64,000 nt of DNA from Idiomarina piscisalsi (lineage in GTDB: Bacteria; Pseudomonadota; Gammaproteobacteria; Enterobacterales; Alteromonadaceae), in contig NZ_PIQA01000004.1 of the NCBI RefSeq assembly GCF_003987095.1, positions 1 through 64,000 of the forward strand. Direction: 5' to 3'. The translations under genes and the position numbers were made by a program. Below the pieces are notes generated by a model. That model did not search any database, had not been told where the DNA came from, and was given only the letters and a program-made list of their open reading frames with translations. Shown in pieces: positions 17,614 through 26,173 of this stretch (position 1 is its first letter; each line of letters opens with the position of its first letter).

Positions 17614-19665
17614 ATGTTGTATTCAGCGGTATTTAGAAAATTAACTTACACGGGGCTGCCTTTACTGGCGGCCTCTTTCGTTGTGCAGTCCGCCGAAGTG
17701 GACGAAACCGTTGTCGTGACGGCAACAGAGAGCGAAACGCCCTGGCTGACAACAGCGGCGAGTATCGACCGGGTAAACGTCGAGAATACACTGCCATCGA
17801 TGAACATTGATGCTGGCGATGCCTTAGCCGGTGTGGCAGGTATTCAGGCTGATAATCGTTACAACTACGCACAGGACGCACGCTTAGTGGTTCGAGGCTT
17901 TGGATCCAGAGCCGCTTTTGGTGTGCGTGGCTTGCAACTGAATGTCGATGGTATTCCATTGTCTATGCCCGACGGACAGGCACAAACCTCGAGTTTCATT
18001 CTCGACAATGTTGATTCGTTAGAAGTGCTTCGTGGGCCATTGGCGACTCTTTACGGCAACTCCGGGGGCGGAGTGGTTGAGTGGTTTAGCCGCCAACCCA
18101 CCGAAACAGCATTAGAGTGGGGCGGTCAGTTCAGTGAAAACGACACGCAGCGCTACAGCGTCAACGCACAGTGGGCGACAGACACCAAGCAGTTGCAACT
18201 TATGGCAACCGACTTTCAGACCGACGGACCACGTCGCCATAATTCTGCAGAGCGCCAGCAACAGGCCGTACGCTGGTACCATCAATGGGACGACCAAAAC
18301 CGGTTTATTCTGCGTTATGACAATAATGACGCGCCGCTACTGCAGGACCCCAGTGCTTTAACGCCGGAAGCCTGGCGGGAAGATCCGACACAGACCGTGC
18401 AGCGTGCTATCGACTTTAATACCCGCAAAGACATTCATCACCGACAAGGCTCTTTAAGCTGGTTTCATGAACGCGACAGCGGCGAAGGTTTAGTCTCTGT
18501 TTGGCAGGGCGACCGTGATATTGAGCAGTTCCTGCCATTTGCCGGAGACGATATTAATGAACAAGGCATTTACACCAGTTCCGGTGCGGTCATTGATGTC
18601 TCTCGCCAGTTTGAAGGCGCTCACGCGCGCTGGCGTCAACGCGGTAGCAATTGGTCAGCAACATTGGGAGCGCAGCTTGAGCGACAGCAGGATCATCGTT
18701 TTGGTTATGTGAATGACAATGGTGAAAAGGGTGAGTTGCGCCGCGATGAGTTTAATTGGATAGACAATGCGTCGGCCTACTTGCGCTTTCAATGGCAGTT
18801 AAGTACTGAGTGGTCAGCAACCGGTGGTGTTCGTTACAGCGATATCAGCTACGACGTTAAAGACTACTTTACGGAGCTTGATGGTGCTGATGACAGCGGC
18901 AGTAGTGAGTTTCAGGAAACCACCGCCGCGGCCTCTCTCACCTGGCAGTTTTTGCCGACATCCGCTACCTACTTAAGCGTAGGACAAGGCTTTGAAACAC
19001 CCACCTTGACCGAGCTGGCTTATCGTAATGAAGGATCGGGTTTAAACCGGGAGCTCGGGCCGTCCACCAACGATCAGTGGGAATGGGGCATTAAGCACCA
19101 ACTACCAAGAGACTGGCGCCTGCACTTAGCTTTCTTCGGTATTGAGAGCGAAAACGAGATATTGGTTAACCAGTCAACTGACGGCAGAACGACCTACCGA
19201 AATGCATCAGAGACCTCTCGCGAGGGCGCCGAACTAACCATTAACGGTGCGCTGACACAGCAGTTAAACTTACTGGTCTCGTACAGCTATATAGATGCGG
19301 TATTTGGCGAAGGACCGTTACAAGGTAACCAGCTACCCGGTGTCGCAGAAAGTCAGGGCTATTTGCGTTTAAACTGGCAGCCAACCGAGCAGTGGCTGGT
19401 TCAAGTTTCGGGTCAGTATCGTGACGAAACTCCGGTTAATGATGCCAACGACACGTTCGCGCCGTCTTATACCACCTGGAATTTTGCCGCGAGCCGCGAG
19501 TGGCAATGGGCAAACAGCGAATTAGACGTATGGGCTCGGGTCGACAATATCACCGACAAAGAGTACATCACTGCGGTTGTAGTGAATCAGCAATATCGCC
19601 GTTACTACGAACCCGGAATAGGGCGACAAGCAAGCGTCGGCATAAGTTGGCGCCGACGCTTTTAA
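17614..19665 (+). CDS. TonB-dependent outer-membrane receptor resembling PqqU/YncD (probable PQQ importer)
   Basis: A 683-residue outer-membrane receptor. A signal peptide ends near residue 26, followed by a TonB-box-like ETVVVTA, the plug domain (about 45-155) and a 22-strand barrel ending in the aromatic RRRF terminus. The blocks NYAQD, VRGFGSR, GVRGL, VDGIP, MPDGQ, GRTTYRNA and RYYEPGIGR closely match Escherichia YncD as I remember it; YncD has been identified as the PQQ transporter PqqU. Position directly behind a PQQ enzyme supports cofactor uptake as the role. A siderophore or other substrate cannot be excluded from sequence alone. Confidence 0.85.
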   Translation: MLYSAVFRKLTYTGLPLLAASFVVQSAEVDETVVVTATESETPWLTTAASIDRVNVENTLPSMNIDAGDALAGVAGIQADNRYNYAQDARLVVRGFGSRAAFGVRGLQLNVDGIPLSMPDGQAQTSSFILDNVDSLEVLRGPLATLYGNSGGGVVEWFSRQPTETALEWGGQFSENDTQRYSVNAQWATDTKQLQLMATDFQTDGPRRHNSAERQQQAVRWYHQWDDQNRFILRYDNNDAPLLQDPSALTPEAWREDPTQTVQRAIDFNTRKDIHHRQGSLSWFHERDSGEGLVSVWQGDRDIEQFLPFAGDDINEQGIYTSSGAVIDVSRQFEGAHARWRQRGSNWSATLGAQLERQQDHRFGYVNDNGEKGELRRDEFNWIDNASAYLRFQWQLSTEWSATGGVRYSDISYDVKDYFTELDGADDSGSSEFQETTAAASLTWQFLPTSATYLSVGQGFETPTLTELAYRNEGSGLNRELGPSTNDQWEWGIKHQLPRDWRLHLAFFGIESENEILVNQSTDGRTTYRNASETSREGAELTINGALTQQLNLLVSYSYIDAVFGEGPLQGNQLPGVAESQGYLRLNWQPTEQWLVQVSGQYRDETPVNDANDTFAPSYTTWNFAASREWQWANSELDVWARVDNITDKEYITAVVVNQQYRRYYEPGIGRQASVGISWRRRF

Positions 19666-19671
19666 GTGGCT

Positions 19672-20358
19672 TTAGACCATAGCTCTTAGTACATCGAGCA
19701 GGCGCTGAGCCGTCTGCTCGGATGATGCTGGGTTCTGACCGGTAATTAACATACCGTCCTGAACCGCATAGGCTTGCCAATCATCGACTTTACGATAATG
19801 ACCACCTTTAGCTGTGAGCTCGTCTTCCAGTAAGAAAGGCACAACGTCCGTTAATTCAACGGCTGCTTCTTCACTATTACTAAAGCCCGTTACCGTACGG
19901 CCCTGAACAATGGAGTCACCGCTTGGTGTTTTTGCATTCAGCAGCACCGCTGGCGCATGACACACCGCCGACACCGGCTTACCTTTACTCCAGAAGTGCT
20001 CAATCAGCTTAATAGACTGCTCATTGTTGGTTAAATCCCATAACGGCCCGTGTCCACCTGGATAGAAAATAGCGTCAAAGTCGTCAGGGTCAACATCGTC
20101 CAGCGTGCAAGTTGTTTCCAGCTTGTGTTGCGCAGTCGAATCTTTCTCTAAACGCTTGGTCGCCTCAGTTTGCGCATCCGGCGCTGTACTGTTCGGATCC
20201 ATTGGTGGCTTACCGCCTTTAGGAGACGCCAGCGTTACATCGACACCTGCATCCACAAAGACATAGTAAGGCGCAGCAAATTCCTCAACCCAAAAGCCAG
20301 TTTTATGGCCAGTGTCGCCAAGCTTGTCGTGTGAGGTTAAGACCATTAATACTTTCAC
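19672..20358 (-). CDS. DJ-1/PfpI family protein (class I glutamine amidotransferase-like)
   Basis: A 228-residue DJ-1/PfpI superfamily member of the Hsp31-like branch. The nucleophile elbow is AVCHAPAVLL (cysteine near residue 133), and the oxyanion/acid region is FYPGGHGPLWDL. Relatives act as glyoxalase III/deglycase-type enzymes or stress chaperones. Substrate cannot be read from sequence. It converges on the TonB receptor with only 6 bases between stop codons. Confidence 0.85.
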   Translation of the reverse strand: MKVLMVLTSHDKLGDTGHKTGFWVEEFAAPYYVFVDAGVDVTLASPKGGKPPMDPNSTAPDAQTEATKRLEKDSTAQHKLETTCTLDDVDPDDFDAIFYPGGHGPLWDLTNNEQSIKLIEHFWSKGKPVSAVCHAPAVLLNAKTPSGDSIVQGRTVTGFSNSEEAAVELTDVVPFLLEDELTAKGGHYRKVDDWQAYAVQDGMLITGQNPASSEQTAQRLLDVLRAMV

Positions 20359-20432
20359 TGGGTACTCCTTAAATTTCGTGTGAAATTCTCTGTAAACTTA
20401 CGTGCATTTTACGCAAAAAGTCACCAATTTGA

Positions 20433-21773
20433 TCACTCCGCCTCGTTATCAAGCCAGCGATACAGCGTGCGGCGAGTAACGCCGAGTATTTGTGCTGCCT
20501 GTGACTTATTGCCGTCGGTATGCTCTAAAACTTTCCTTATGTACTGGCTTTGGTGCTCATCTAACGTTGGCCAGGCTGACGTTGCCGCCGGATGATTGGT
20601 ATCACTTTTCTCGACTATACGCTGCGGAAAGTCGTCTACCGACAGGGTCTCGTCACTGGAAAACGCAAACGCCCGCTCTATGGCGTTTTGAAGTTCCCGA
20701 ACGTTCCCCGGGAATGGATACCGATACAATAAATCGAGAGCCTCCGCCGAAATTCCACGTACTGTTTTATCACTGCTCTTCTGTTGCTGCTGCAAAAAGA
20801 AATTTGCCAGTCGCTCGATATCCTCTCCTCGTTCTCGTAAAGAAGGCACTCGCAGGCTAAACGTCTCCAGACGATAAAATAAATCTTGCCGGAATTTGCC
20901 CTCCTCAACCAGACGCTCTAAGTCTTGGTGCGTCGCTGCAAGAATGCGAACATCCACTTGCTCTTCTTTGTCGCTACCAACAGCTCTTATCGTGCCTTCT
21001 TGCAAAACACGCAATAATTTGGCCTGAAGCGCCATTGGCATTTCGCCAATTTCATCCAACAATAAGGTGCCGCCGTCGGCTTGCTTTAAAAGCCCCTGCC
21101 GCTTATTCTGCGCGCCGGTAAAAGCCCCCGCCGCGTGACCAAAGAACTCACTTTCCATTAAGTCGGCTGGAATACCCGCACAGTTTACTGCCTGGAAAGG
21201 TTTGTCAGATCTATCACTCAGCTCATGTAAGGCTTTAGCCACTAACTCCTTACCTGTACCGCTTTTGCCGGTAATAAGGACACTGCCGCCGGTTGGCGCA
21301 ATGTGTTCAATTTGGTCATAAAGCTTGCGCATAGCCGGACTTTGCCCCACCAAGCCACCGGGGCCTTTCTGCTGTTGTTTATAACGTTTCAGTTCCCGCT
21401 GTAATGAGCGATGCTCTAATATTCGATCAACGCTCAACAGCAAGTGCTCAATATCCAGCGGTTTTGTCAGAAAGTCATCGGCACCTTTTTTCAGCGCATC
21501 AACCGCCTGATCAACCGTGCCAAATGCCGTTATCAGCAATAGCGCAGGCGGGTTATCGTGCTGCTTCAAGTCTTCCAGTAAGGTTAAACCCGATTCTCCG
21601 GGCAGGCGTATATCGCTGACAATTAAGTCAGGGCTTGCATTGCTGCTCTTAAAGTCTTCTAAGCTTTCCCAGGCATCCACCTGGTAGCCTTCCGCTTCAA
21701 GTTCTTCGACCAAAAGCTCCTGTAATGCAGGGTCATCTTCAACAACACCTATGACAGCTTTCAGTACCGCCAT
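20433..21773 (-). CDS. sigma-54-dependent response regulator (NtrC/AtoC family)
   Basis: A 446-residue three-domain activator. A receiver domain (residues 5-120) has the phospho-acceptor aspartate in IVSDIRLPGESG. The AAA+ domain (about 145-375) has Walker A GKSGTGKE, the sigma-54 contact motif GAFTGA and Walker B LLLDEIGEMP. A C-terminal Fis-type HTH reads NKSQAAQILGVTRRTLYRWL. It overlaps the sensor kinase gene by one base. The sigma-54 promoter beyond the kinase, at the DUF4168 gene, is a likely target. Confidence 0.93.
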   Translation of the reverse strand: MAVLKAVIGVVEDDPALQELLVEELEAEGYQVDAWESLEDFKSSNASPDLIVSDIRLPGESGLTLLEDLKQHDNPPALLLITAFGTVDQAVDALKKGADDFLTKPLDIEHLLLSVDRILEHRSLQRELKRYKQQQKGPGGLVGQSPAMRKLYDQIEHIAPTGGSVLITGKSGTGKELVAKALHELSDRSDKPFQAVNCAGIPADLMESEFFGHAAGAFTGAQNKRQGLLKQADGGTLLLDEIGEMPMALQAKLLRVLQEGTIRAVGSDKEEQVDVRILAATHQDLERLVEEGKFRQDLFYRLETFSLRVPSLRERGEDIERLANFFLQQQQKSSDKTVRGISAEALDLLYRYPFPGNVRELQNAIERAFAFSSDETLSVDDFPQRIVEKSDTNHPAATSAWPTLDEHQSQYIRKVLEHTDGNKSQAAQILGVTRRTLYRWLDNEAE

Positions 21774-23260
21774 TATTGACCTCCTAGTGCAGGCTTATCG
21801 GCCAGGCTCGATGCCGGCAAACATAAAGTGACCCGACAGCCACCCTTATCGTTATTCGTTAACATCAATTCGCCCTGATGATCACTCAAAACATGTTTCA
21901 CTATCGTCAGTCCCAAACCGGTGCCTTTACCTTGTGGTTTATTGGTCTCAAAAGGGTGCAAGGCTTTTTCTTTCATATTGTCAGGCAGACCTTCACCGTC
22001 ATCATCAATAATTATTTTCAACGTATTGCTGTTATCGAGCTCGGCATACAAGTGCACGATATGTTTTGCTGCCTGTAACGCATTGCGCATGACATTCACC
22101 AACGCCAGTTCCAACCGTTTAATATCAACTTTTAGTGTGACAGCAGGTAACTCACCCAGTTCGACTCTGGCGGCTCCTTTGTCTTGCTCAAACTGAATGC
22201 TGGTTATTGCCGTATCTATCAAGGTTGCCAGCGCTATAGACTCGCGGTGCTGAACTGGCGTTCTGGAGAACGCGAGCAATTGGTTGACCAACCCGGTTAA
22301 CCGCTGAACCTGGCCTCGAACGGCCTGCAATTGACGCTGACTTTCTTCATCTTTGTGGGTTCTAAGCAATCGGCTGGCGCGTCCGTCGATAACGGTAAGC
22401 GGCGCCCCTAGTTCATGTGCAACGCCGCTGGCAACGCTCCCTATTGCCGCCATTTTTTCTTGTTCGCGTAATGCTTGCTGAAGCGAGGCTTCGTGCTGTC
22501 GGCGTTGTTCTAACTCTTTTTCGGCCTGCTCTATACTGTCCAACATTCGGTTAAGCCCTTGCGCAACCTCCTGCAACTCAGAAGGCCCCTCAGGTTTTAC
22601 TCGAGCCGTACGGTTCCCCTCAGCCACTTGCAGCATCGCGTCTTTCAGTTTGACAACGTGTCGCCCCACACCTCGATAATGACCGAATACTAATACGGCG
22701 ATAGTAATAACGGCAAAGGCGCCCCAGGTTAACCAGGCATATTGGCTAAGTTCTTCAAAAGACTCATCAAAGTCACTGGCTCGGCGGTTAATTTGCAGTA
22801 ACCCGATAATTCGTCCGCCTCTGTCAACAATAGGGAGGAACTGGGAAAAAACATCACGTCCCTCTACACGACGATAGTCATCTTGTTTAATGCCTGTCTC
22901 TACTGTCTGTAAAGCCAACTGACTATTACTTAAGTCAGTTTCCGTTACGCCCGCTTCAGCAACTTGCTCACCATAGACGTTATATACAGAAGCACCATAA
23001 ACCCGACCAATGCTAAACACAGAGTCCAGGTTCGCCTGCACGGTATCCAAGTCGTTATTCACCAATGCATCACTAATAGGCAAGCTAATAGCCCTTCCCA
23101 AAAGCTCTAAATCGCTTTTTAAACGATCATTAGCTTCCTCTGAAGCAATCTGTAAGCCAACACTTATCGCTATGCCTGAAATAAGCAACATAGGAAAAAC
23201 AACATAGGCAAGTAATCGGCGTTGTAAGCTAGAAAGCGGCCATCTGTATACTTTTGTCAC
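21773..23260 (-). CDS. sensor histidine kinase, partner of the adjacent NtrC-type regulator
   Basis: A 495-residue membrane kinase. Two transmembrane helices (about 12-32 and 172-192) flank a 140-residue periplasmic sensor domain. A HAMP segment follows, then the dimerisation helix with phospho-histidine in GVAHELGAPLTVIDG. The ATPase domain has NVMRNALQAA, DDGEGLP and GKGTGLGLTIV. The GTG start is supported by AGGAGG five bases upstream. Translation is coupled to the response regulator. The signal sensed is unknown. Confidence 0.92.
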   Translation of the reverse strand: MTKVYRWPLSSLQRRLLAYVVFPMLLISGIAISVGLQIASEEANDRLKSDLELLGRAISLPISDALVNNDLDTVQANLDSVFSIGRVYGASVYNVYGEQVAEAGVTETDLSNSQLALQTVETGIKQDDYRRVEGRDVFSQFLPIVDRGGRIIGLLQINRRASDFDESFEELSQYAWLTWGAFAVITIAVLVFGHYRGVGRHVVKLKDAMLQVAEGNRTARVKPEGPSELQEVAQGLNRMLDSIEQAEKELEQRRQHEASLQQALREQEKMAAIGSVASGVAHELGAPLTVIDGRASRLLRTHKDEESQRQLQAVRGQVQRLTGLVNQLLAFSRTPVQHRESIALATLIDTAITSIQFEQDKGAARVELGELPAVTLKVDIKRLELALVNVMRNALQAAKHIVHLYAELDNSNTLKIIIDDDGEGLPDNMKEKALHPFETNKPQGKGTGLGLTIVKHVLSDHQGELMLTNNDKGGCRVTLCLPASSLADKPALGGQ

Positions 23261-23278
23261 ACTTTCCTCCTTTAACTG

Positions 23279-23293
23279 TGTATTCAGGATACA
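23279..23293. promoter_or_regulatory. candidate upstream activator site of the sigma-54 promoter
   Basis: TGTATTCAGGATACA is a perfect 5-bp inverted repeat with a 5-base spacer. Its centre lies about 107 bases upstream of the predicted transcription start of the DUF4168 gene, the usual distance for an NtrC-type enhancer. It lies in the divergent region beside the kinase gene. Confidence 0.45.
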
Positions 23294-23366
23294 TATTTTT
23301 TACAGGATCTGCCTACCGATACACTCATTTTATAAAAAGTCTATTAATAACAATAAGATGAAAAGT

Positions 23367-23382
23367 TGGCACAGTCTTCGCT
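23367..23382 (+). promoter_or_regulatory. sigma-54 (RpoN) promoter of the DUF4168 gene
   Basis: TTGGCACAGTCTTCGCTT matches the -24/-12 consensus. The invariant GG (23368-23369) and GC (23380-23381) are separated by exactly 10 bases. It lies 48 bases before the chosen start codon and next to a gene pair encoding a sigma-54-dependent regulator and its kinase. Confidence 0.75.
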
Positions 23383-23429
23383 TTAGTAAGAGCGTTAGTA
23401 AATCTGACAGAATCAACAAGGAGATTATC

Positions 23430-23804
23430 ATGCAAAAGACAATTATCGCATTAGCAACTGTATTCGCACTGGGTAGCACTGCAGCTATGGCTCAACAGCA
23501 ACAAGCTCAAGATCCAATGGCTCAGCAACAACAGCAAACTCAGGAAATTTCTGAAGGCATGTTGGTTAAGTTTGTTTCAGCAATGGAAGAGGTACAAGGC
23601 GTTACCGAGAAGTACCGTGACAAGTTCCAAAACGCAGAAAACCAGGAAGAAGCTCGCGAAATTCAGCAATCAGCTCAAGAAGAAATGATTGCGGCCGTTG
23701 AAGACGCAGGCCTTACTCCTCAAGAGTACAACATGATCATTCAGCAAGCTCAAAACGACGAAGAACTGCGCGCTCGTTTAGAAGAGTTAACCTCTGATTC
23801 TTAA
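23430..23804 (+). CDS. secreted DUF4168-type small protein
   Basis: A 124-residue protein with a signal peptide (residues 1-20, AMA/QQ cleavage) and a glutamine-rich linker (QQQQ and similar runs, about 21-40). The rest is a charged helical region with the DUF4168 character (EEVQGVTEKY, EDAGLTPQEYN, LRARLEEL). Function of the family is unknown. ATG 23430 is chosen because AAGGAG lies six bases upstream. An in-frame ATG at 23358 lies upstream of the sigma-54 promoter's GG and GC elements and is excluded. A strong terminator follows, so it is a single-gene unit probably driven by RpoN and the neighbouring two-component system. Confidence 0.85.
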   Translation: MQKTIIALATVFALGSTAAMAQQQQAQDPMAQQQQQTQEISEGMLVKFVSAMEEVQGVTEKYRDKFQNAENQEEAREIQQSAQEEMIAAVEDAGLTPQEYNMIIQQAQNDEELRARLEELTSDS

Positions 23805-23830
23805 TTCGTTTTAGCTAAAACCCCACTACA

Positions 23831-23867
23831 AATCCGCAATCAGTTTGGTCTGATTGCGGATTTTTTT
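23831..23867 (+). terminator. rho-independent terminator of the DUF4168 gene
   Basis: AATCCGCAATCA pairs with TGATTGCGGATT (23831-23842 with 23851-23862) around an 8-base loop. The stem runs directly into a T tract that ends at 23867. Confidence 0.92.
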
Positions 23868-23933
23868 GATCATATCTCCTATGCTTTACGTAACTCATTA
23901 AACTAAAAAGAATTAACGCAAGGAGACAGCGAC

Positions 23934-25592
23934 GTGAAAGCATCCGATTTATTCGTAAAAGCTCTGGAGAACGAAGGTGTTGAATACGTTTTCGGTATTC
24001 CGGGCGAAGAAAATCTGGACTTATTAGAGTCTCTTTCAAAATCTAATATCGAGCTTATTCTAACTCGTCATGAGCAAGGTGCCGGCTTTATGGCCGCCAC
24101 TTATGGTCGACTTACCGGCAAACCAGGTGTTTGTTTGTCGACGTTAGGACCGGGCGCGACCAACCTGGTCACTCCGGTTGCTTATGCGCAGCTAGGTGCG
24201 ATGCCTATGGTCGTAATTACAGGCCAAAAACCTATTAAAGAGCGCCAGCAGGGCCAGTTCCAGATTATCGATGTTGTCGACATGATGACGCCCATTACCA
24301 AATACACACAGCCTATTATTAGCGCTAATAGTATTCCGGCACATATCCGCGAGGCCTTTCGCCGAGCGGAAGATGAACGCCCCGGTGCTTCACACCTGGA
24401 GTTATCGGACGACATTGCTCGTGAGGAAGTGAGTGCTAACCCAATAACGCCGAGTTTCTCTCGCCGTCCTATAACTGAACATAAAGCGGTTCGTCATGTT
24501 CTGCAATTACTGAAAGATGCAAAACATCCGGTGTTACTTATTGGTGCCGCGGCAAACCGTAAAATCACAGCGAAAATGTTAAGAGCCTTTGTTGATAAAA
24601 CCGGCATTCCGTTTATTACGACGCAAATGGGTAAAGGCGTTATTAATGAGGACCATCCCCGCTGGTTGGGCAATGCCGCAGTTTCAGATGGGGACTACCC
24701 GCACCGTGCCATTGAAAAAGCGGACTTAATTCTTAATGTGGGGCACGATGTTGTCGAGAAGCCGCCGTTTATGATGAAAACCGGGGTAAACGACGACAGA
24801 AAAGTGGTTCACATTAATTTTCAGGGTGCCCAAGTCGACCCTGTCTACTTCCCGCACGCCAGTATGATTGGTGACATTGGTAACAGCATTTGGCAACTGA
24901 AGGAAGGTATTGAGCCACAAGAGCACTGGGACTTTGACTTTATGCTGAAAGTCCGCGATCACATGCGTGACCATACCGACGAAGGTGCCGATGACGATCG
25001 CTTTCCAATTCTGCCTCAGCGTTTAGTTGAGGATGTTCGTGACGTTATGCCAGACGATGGCGTTATTGCACTGGATAACGGCATTTATAAAATTTGGTTT
25101 GCCCGTAATTATCCGGCACGTGAGCCAAATACCGTATTGCTGGATAACGCATTAGCCTCTATGGGTGCCGGTTTACCTTCGGCAATGGCTGCCAAACTGG
25201 TCAACCCTGAGAAAAAAGTCATGGCTATCTGCGGTGACGGCGGCTTTATGATGAACTCCCAGGAGTTAGAAACCGCAGTGCGCATGAATCTGGACATTGT
25301 CATTGTTATTCTTAACGACAGTGGCTATGGCATGATTAAATGGAAACAACAGCACATGGGTTTAAGCGACTATGGCTTAGACTTCAATAACCCGGACTTT
25401 GTGAAGTACGCTGAGTCCTATGGCGCTAAAGGGTATAGGGTGGATAGCACCGAAAACTTGATACCACTGATGAAAGAATGCCTGGATAAACCAGGCGTAC
25501 ACCTCATTGATGTTCCCATGGACTATTCACAAAACGACCGGCTGCTGAACGAAGAAATTCCTGAACGCAGCCGGGCGATAAAAGCCTATTAA
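23934..25592 (+). CDS. acetolactate synthase large-subunit-like ThDP enzyme
   Basis: A 552-residue thiamine-diphosphate enzyme with the three-domain acetohydroxyacid synthase layout. The ThDP-activating glutamate is E47 in TRHEQGAG. The FAD/central domain covers about 190-330. The ThDP motif GDGGFMMNSQE...NDSGYG lies near 430-465. No small regulatory subunit gene follows, so it may be a stand-alone catabolic-type synthase or a related decarboxylase rather than the anabolic IlvB/I. The GTG start has AAGGAG eight bases upstream. Its stop overlaps the convergent GST gene by four bases. Confidence 0.8.
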   Translation: MKASDLFVKALENEGVEYVFGIPGEENLDLLESLSKSNIELILTRHEQGAGFMAATYGRLTGKPGVCLSTLGPGATNLVTPVAYAQLGAMPMVVITGQKPIKERQQGQFQIIDVVDMMTPITKYTQPIISANSIPAHIREAFRRAEDERPGASHLELSDDIAREEVSANPITPSFSRRPITEHKAVRHVLQLLKDAKHPVLLIGAAANRKITAKMLRAFVDKTGIPFITTQMGKGVINEDHPRWLGNAAVSDGDYPHRAIEKADLILNVGHDVVEKPPFMMKTGVNDDRKVVHINFQGAQVDPVYFPHASMIGDIGNSIWQLKEGIEPQEHWDFDFMLKVRDHMRDHTDEGADDDRFPILPQRLVEDVRDVMPDDGVIALDNGIYKIWFARNYPAREPNTVLLDNALASMGAGLPSAMAAKLVNPEKKVMAICGDGGFMMNSQELETAVRMNLDIVIVILNDSGYGMIKWKQQHMGLSDYGLDFNNPDFVKYAESYGAKGYRVDSTENLIPLMKECLDKPGVHLIDVPMDYSQNDRLLNEEIPERSRAIKAY

Positions 25593-26161
25593 GCTTTAGA
25601 TGGGTCGGTATCCGCGAAGTAGGGGTAGTCGTTGAGCTTATCAACGAAAGCCTCAAGTCGCGGGTACTTATCCAAATTAAAACGCTGACGGAATAATCCC
25701 CAACTTAAAAAGCAGCCCAACCGCAGCTCACCATCACTGAATGGATGTGGACCCTCGTACGCCACTGCGTGATCTTTTTCTTCCATCAACTGCAATATGT
25801 CATTGATGCGCTCTTGCTGGCGCTGCAAATAAGGCGCCTGTGAACTTTTTATACCATCTTTTTCCAGCAAGAAAATATTAATGGCAGCATCCATTGCCGT
25901 ATTGACCAGACAGTATTGATCGAAGTCTTTTGTATCGGCAAAGAAACGCTCACCGGCTTTCTCCCGCACGTACTTTAAAATACTGGTCGAGTCATGCAGT
26001 CGTAAATCGTTATGGTGCAAAAACGGGACCTTCTTCGCCGGGCTCAGTTTTGCGCTTGTGTCGAAATCAGTCTCTGTTAGCGAAAACTTCGTGTCCGTCT
26101 CTAGCAAGGCAATACGGCAATGTCTTACATAAGGTGACGTATAACTGCCAAACAATTCCAT
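25589..26161 (-). CDS. glutathione S-transferase family protein
   Basis: A 190-residue GST. An N-terminal thioredoxin-like domain begins ELFGSYTSPYVRHCRIAL and carries the KVPFLHHNDLRLHDSTSIL segment, with the usual cis-Pro and Glu/Asp-Ser glutathione contacts. An all-helical C-terminal domain follows. Substrate is not predictable. GGAGG lies six bases before the ATG. It lies 12 bases downstream of the CDF transporter gene on the same strand and may share its transcript. Confidence 0.85.
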   Translation of the reverse strand: MELFGSYTSPYVRHCRIALLETDTKFSLTETDFDTSAKLSPAKKVPFLHHNDLRLHDSTSILKYVREKAGERFFADTKDFDQYCLVNTAMDAAINIFLLEKDGIKSSQAPYLQRQQERINDILQLMEEKDHAVAYEGPHPFSDGELRLGCFLSWGLFRQRFNLDKYPRLEAFVDKLNDYPYFADTDPSKA

Positions 26162-26173
26162 GGTAAACCTCCG

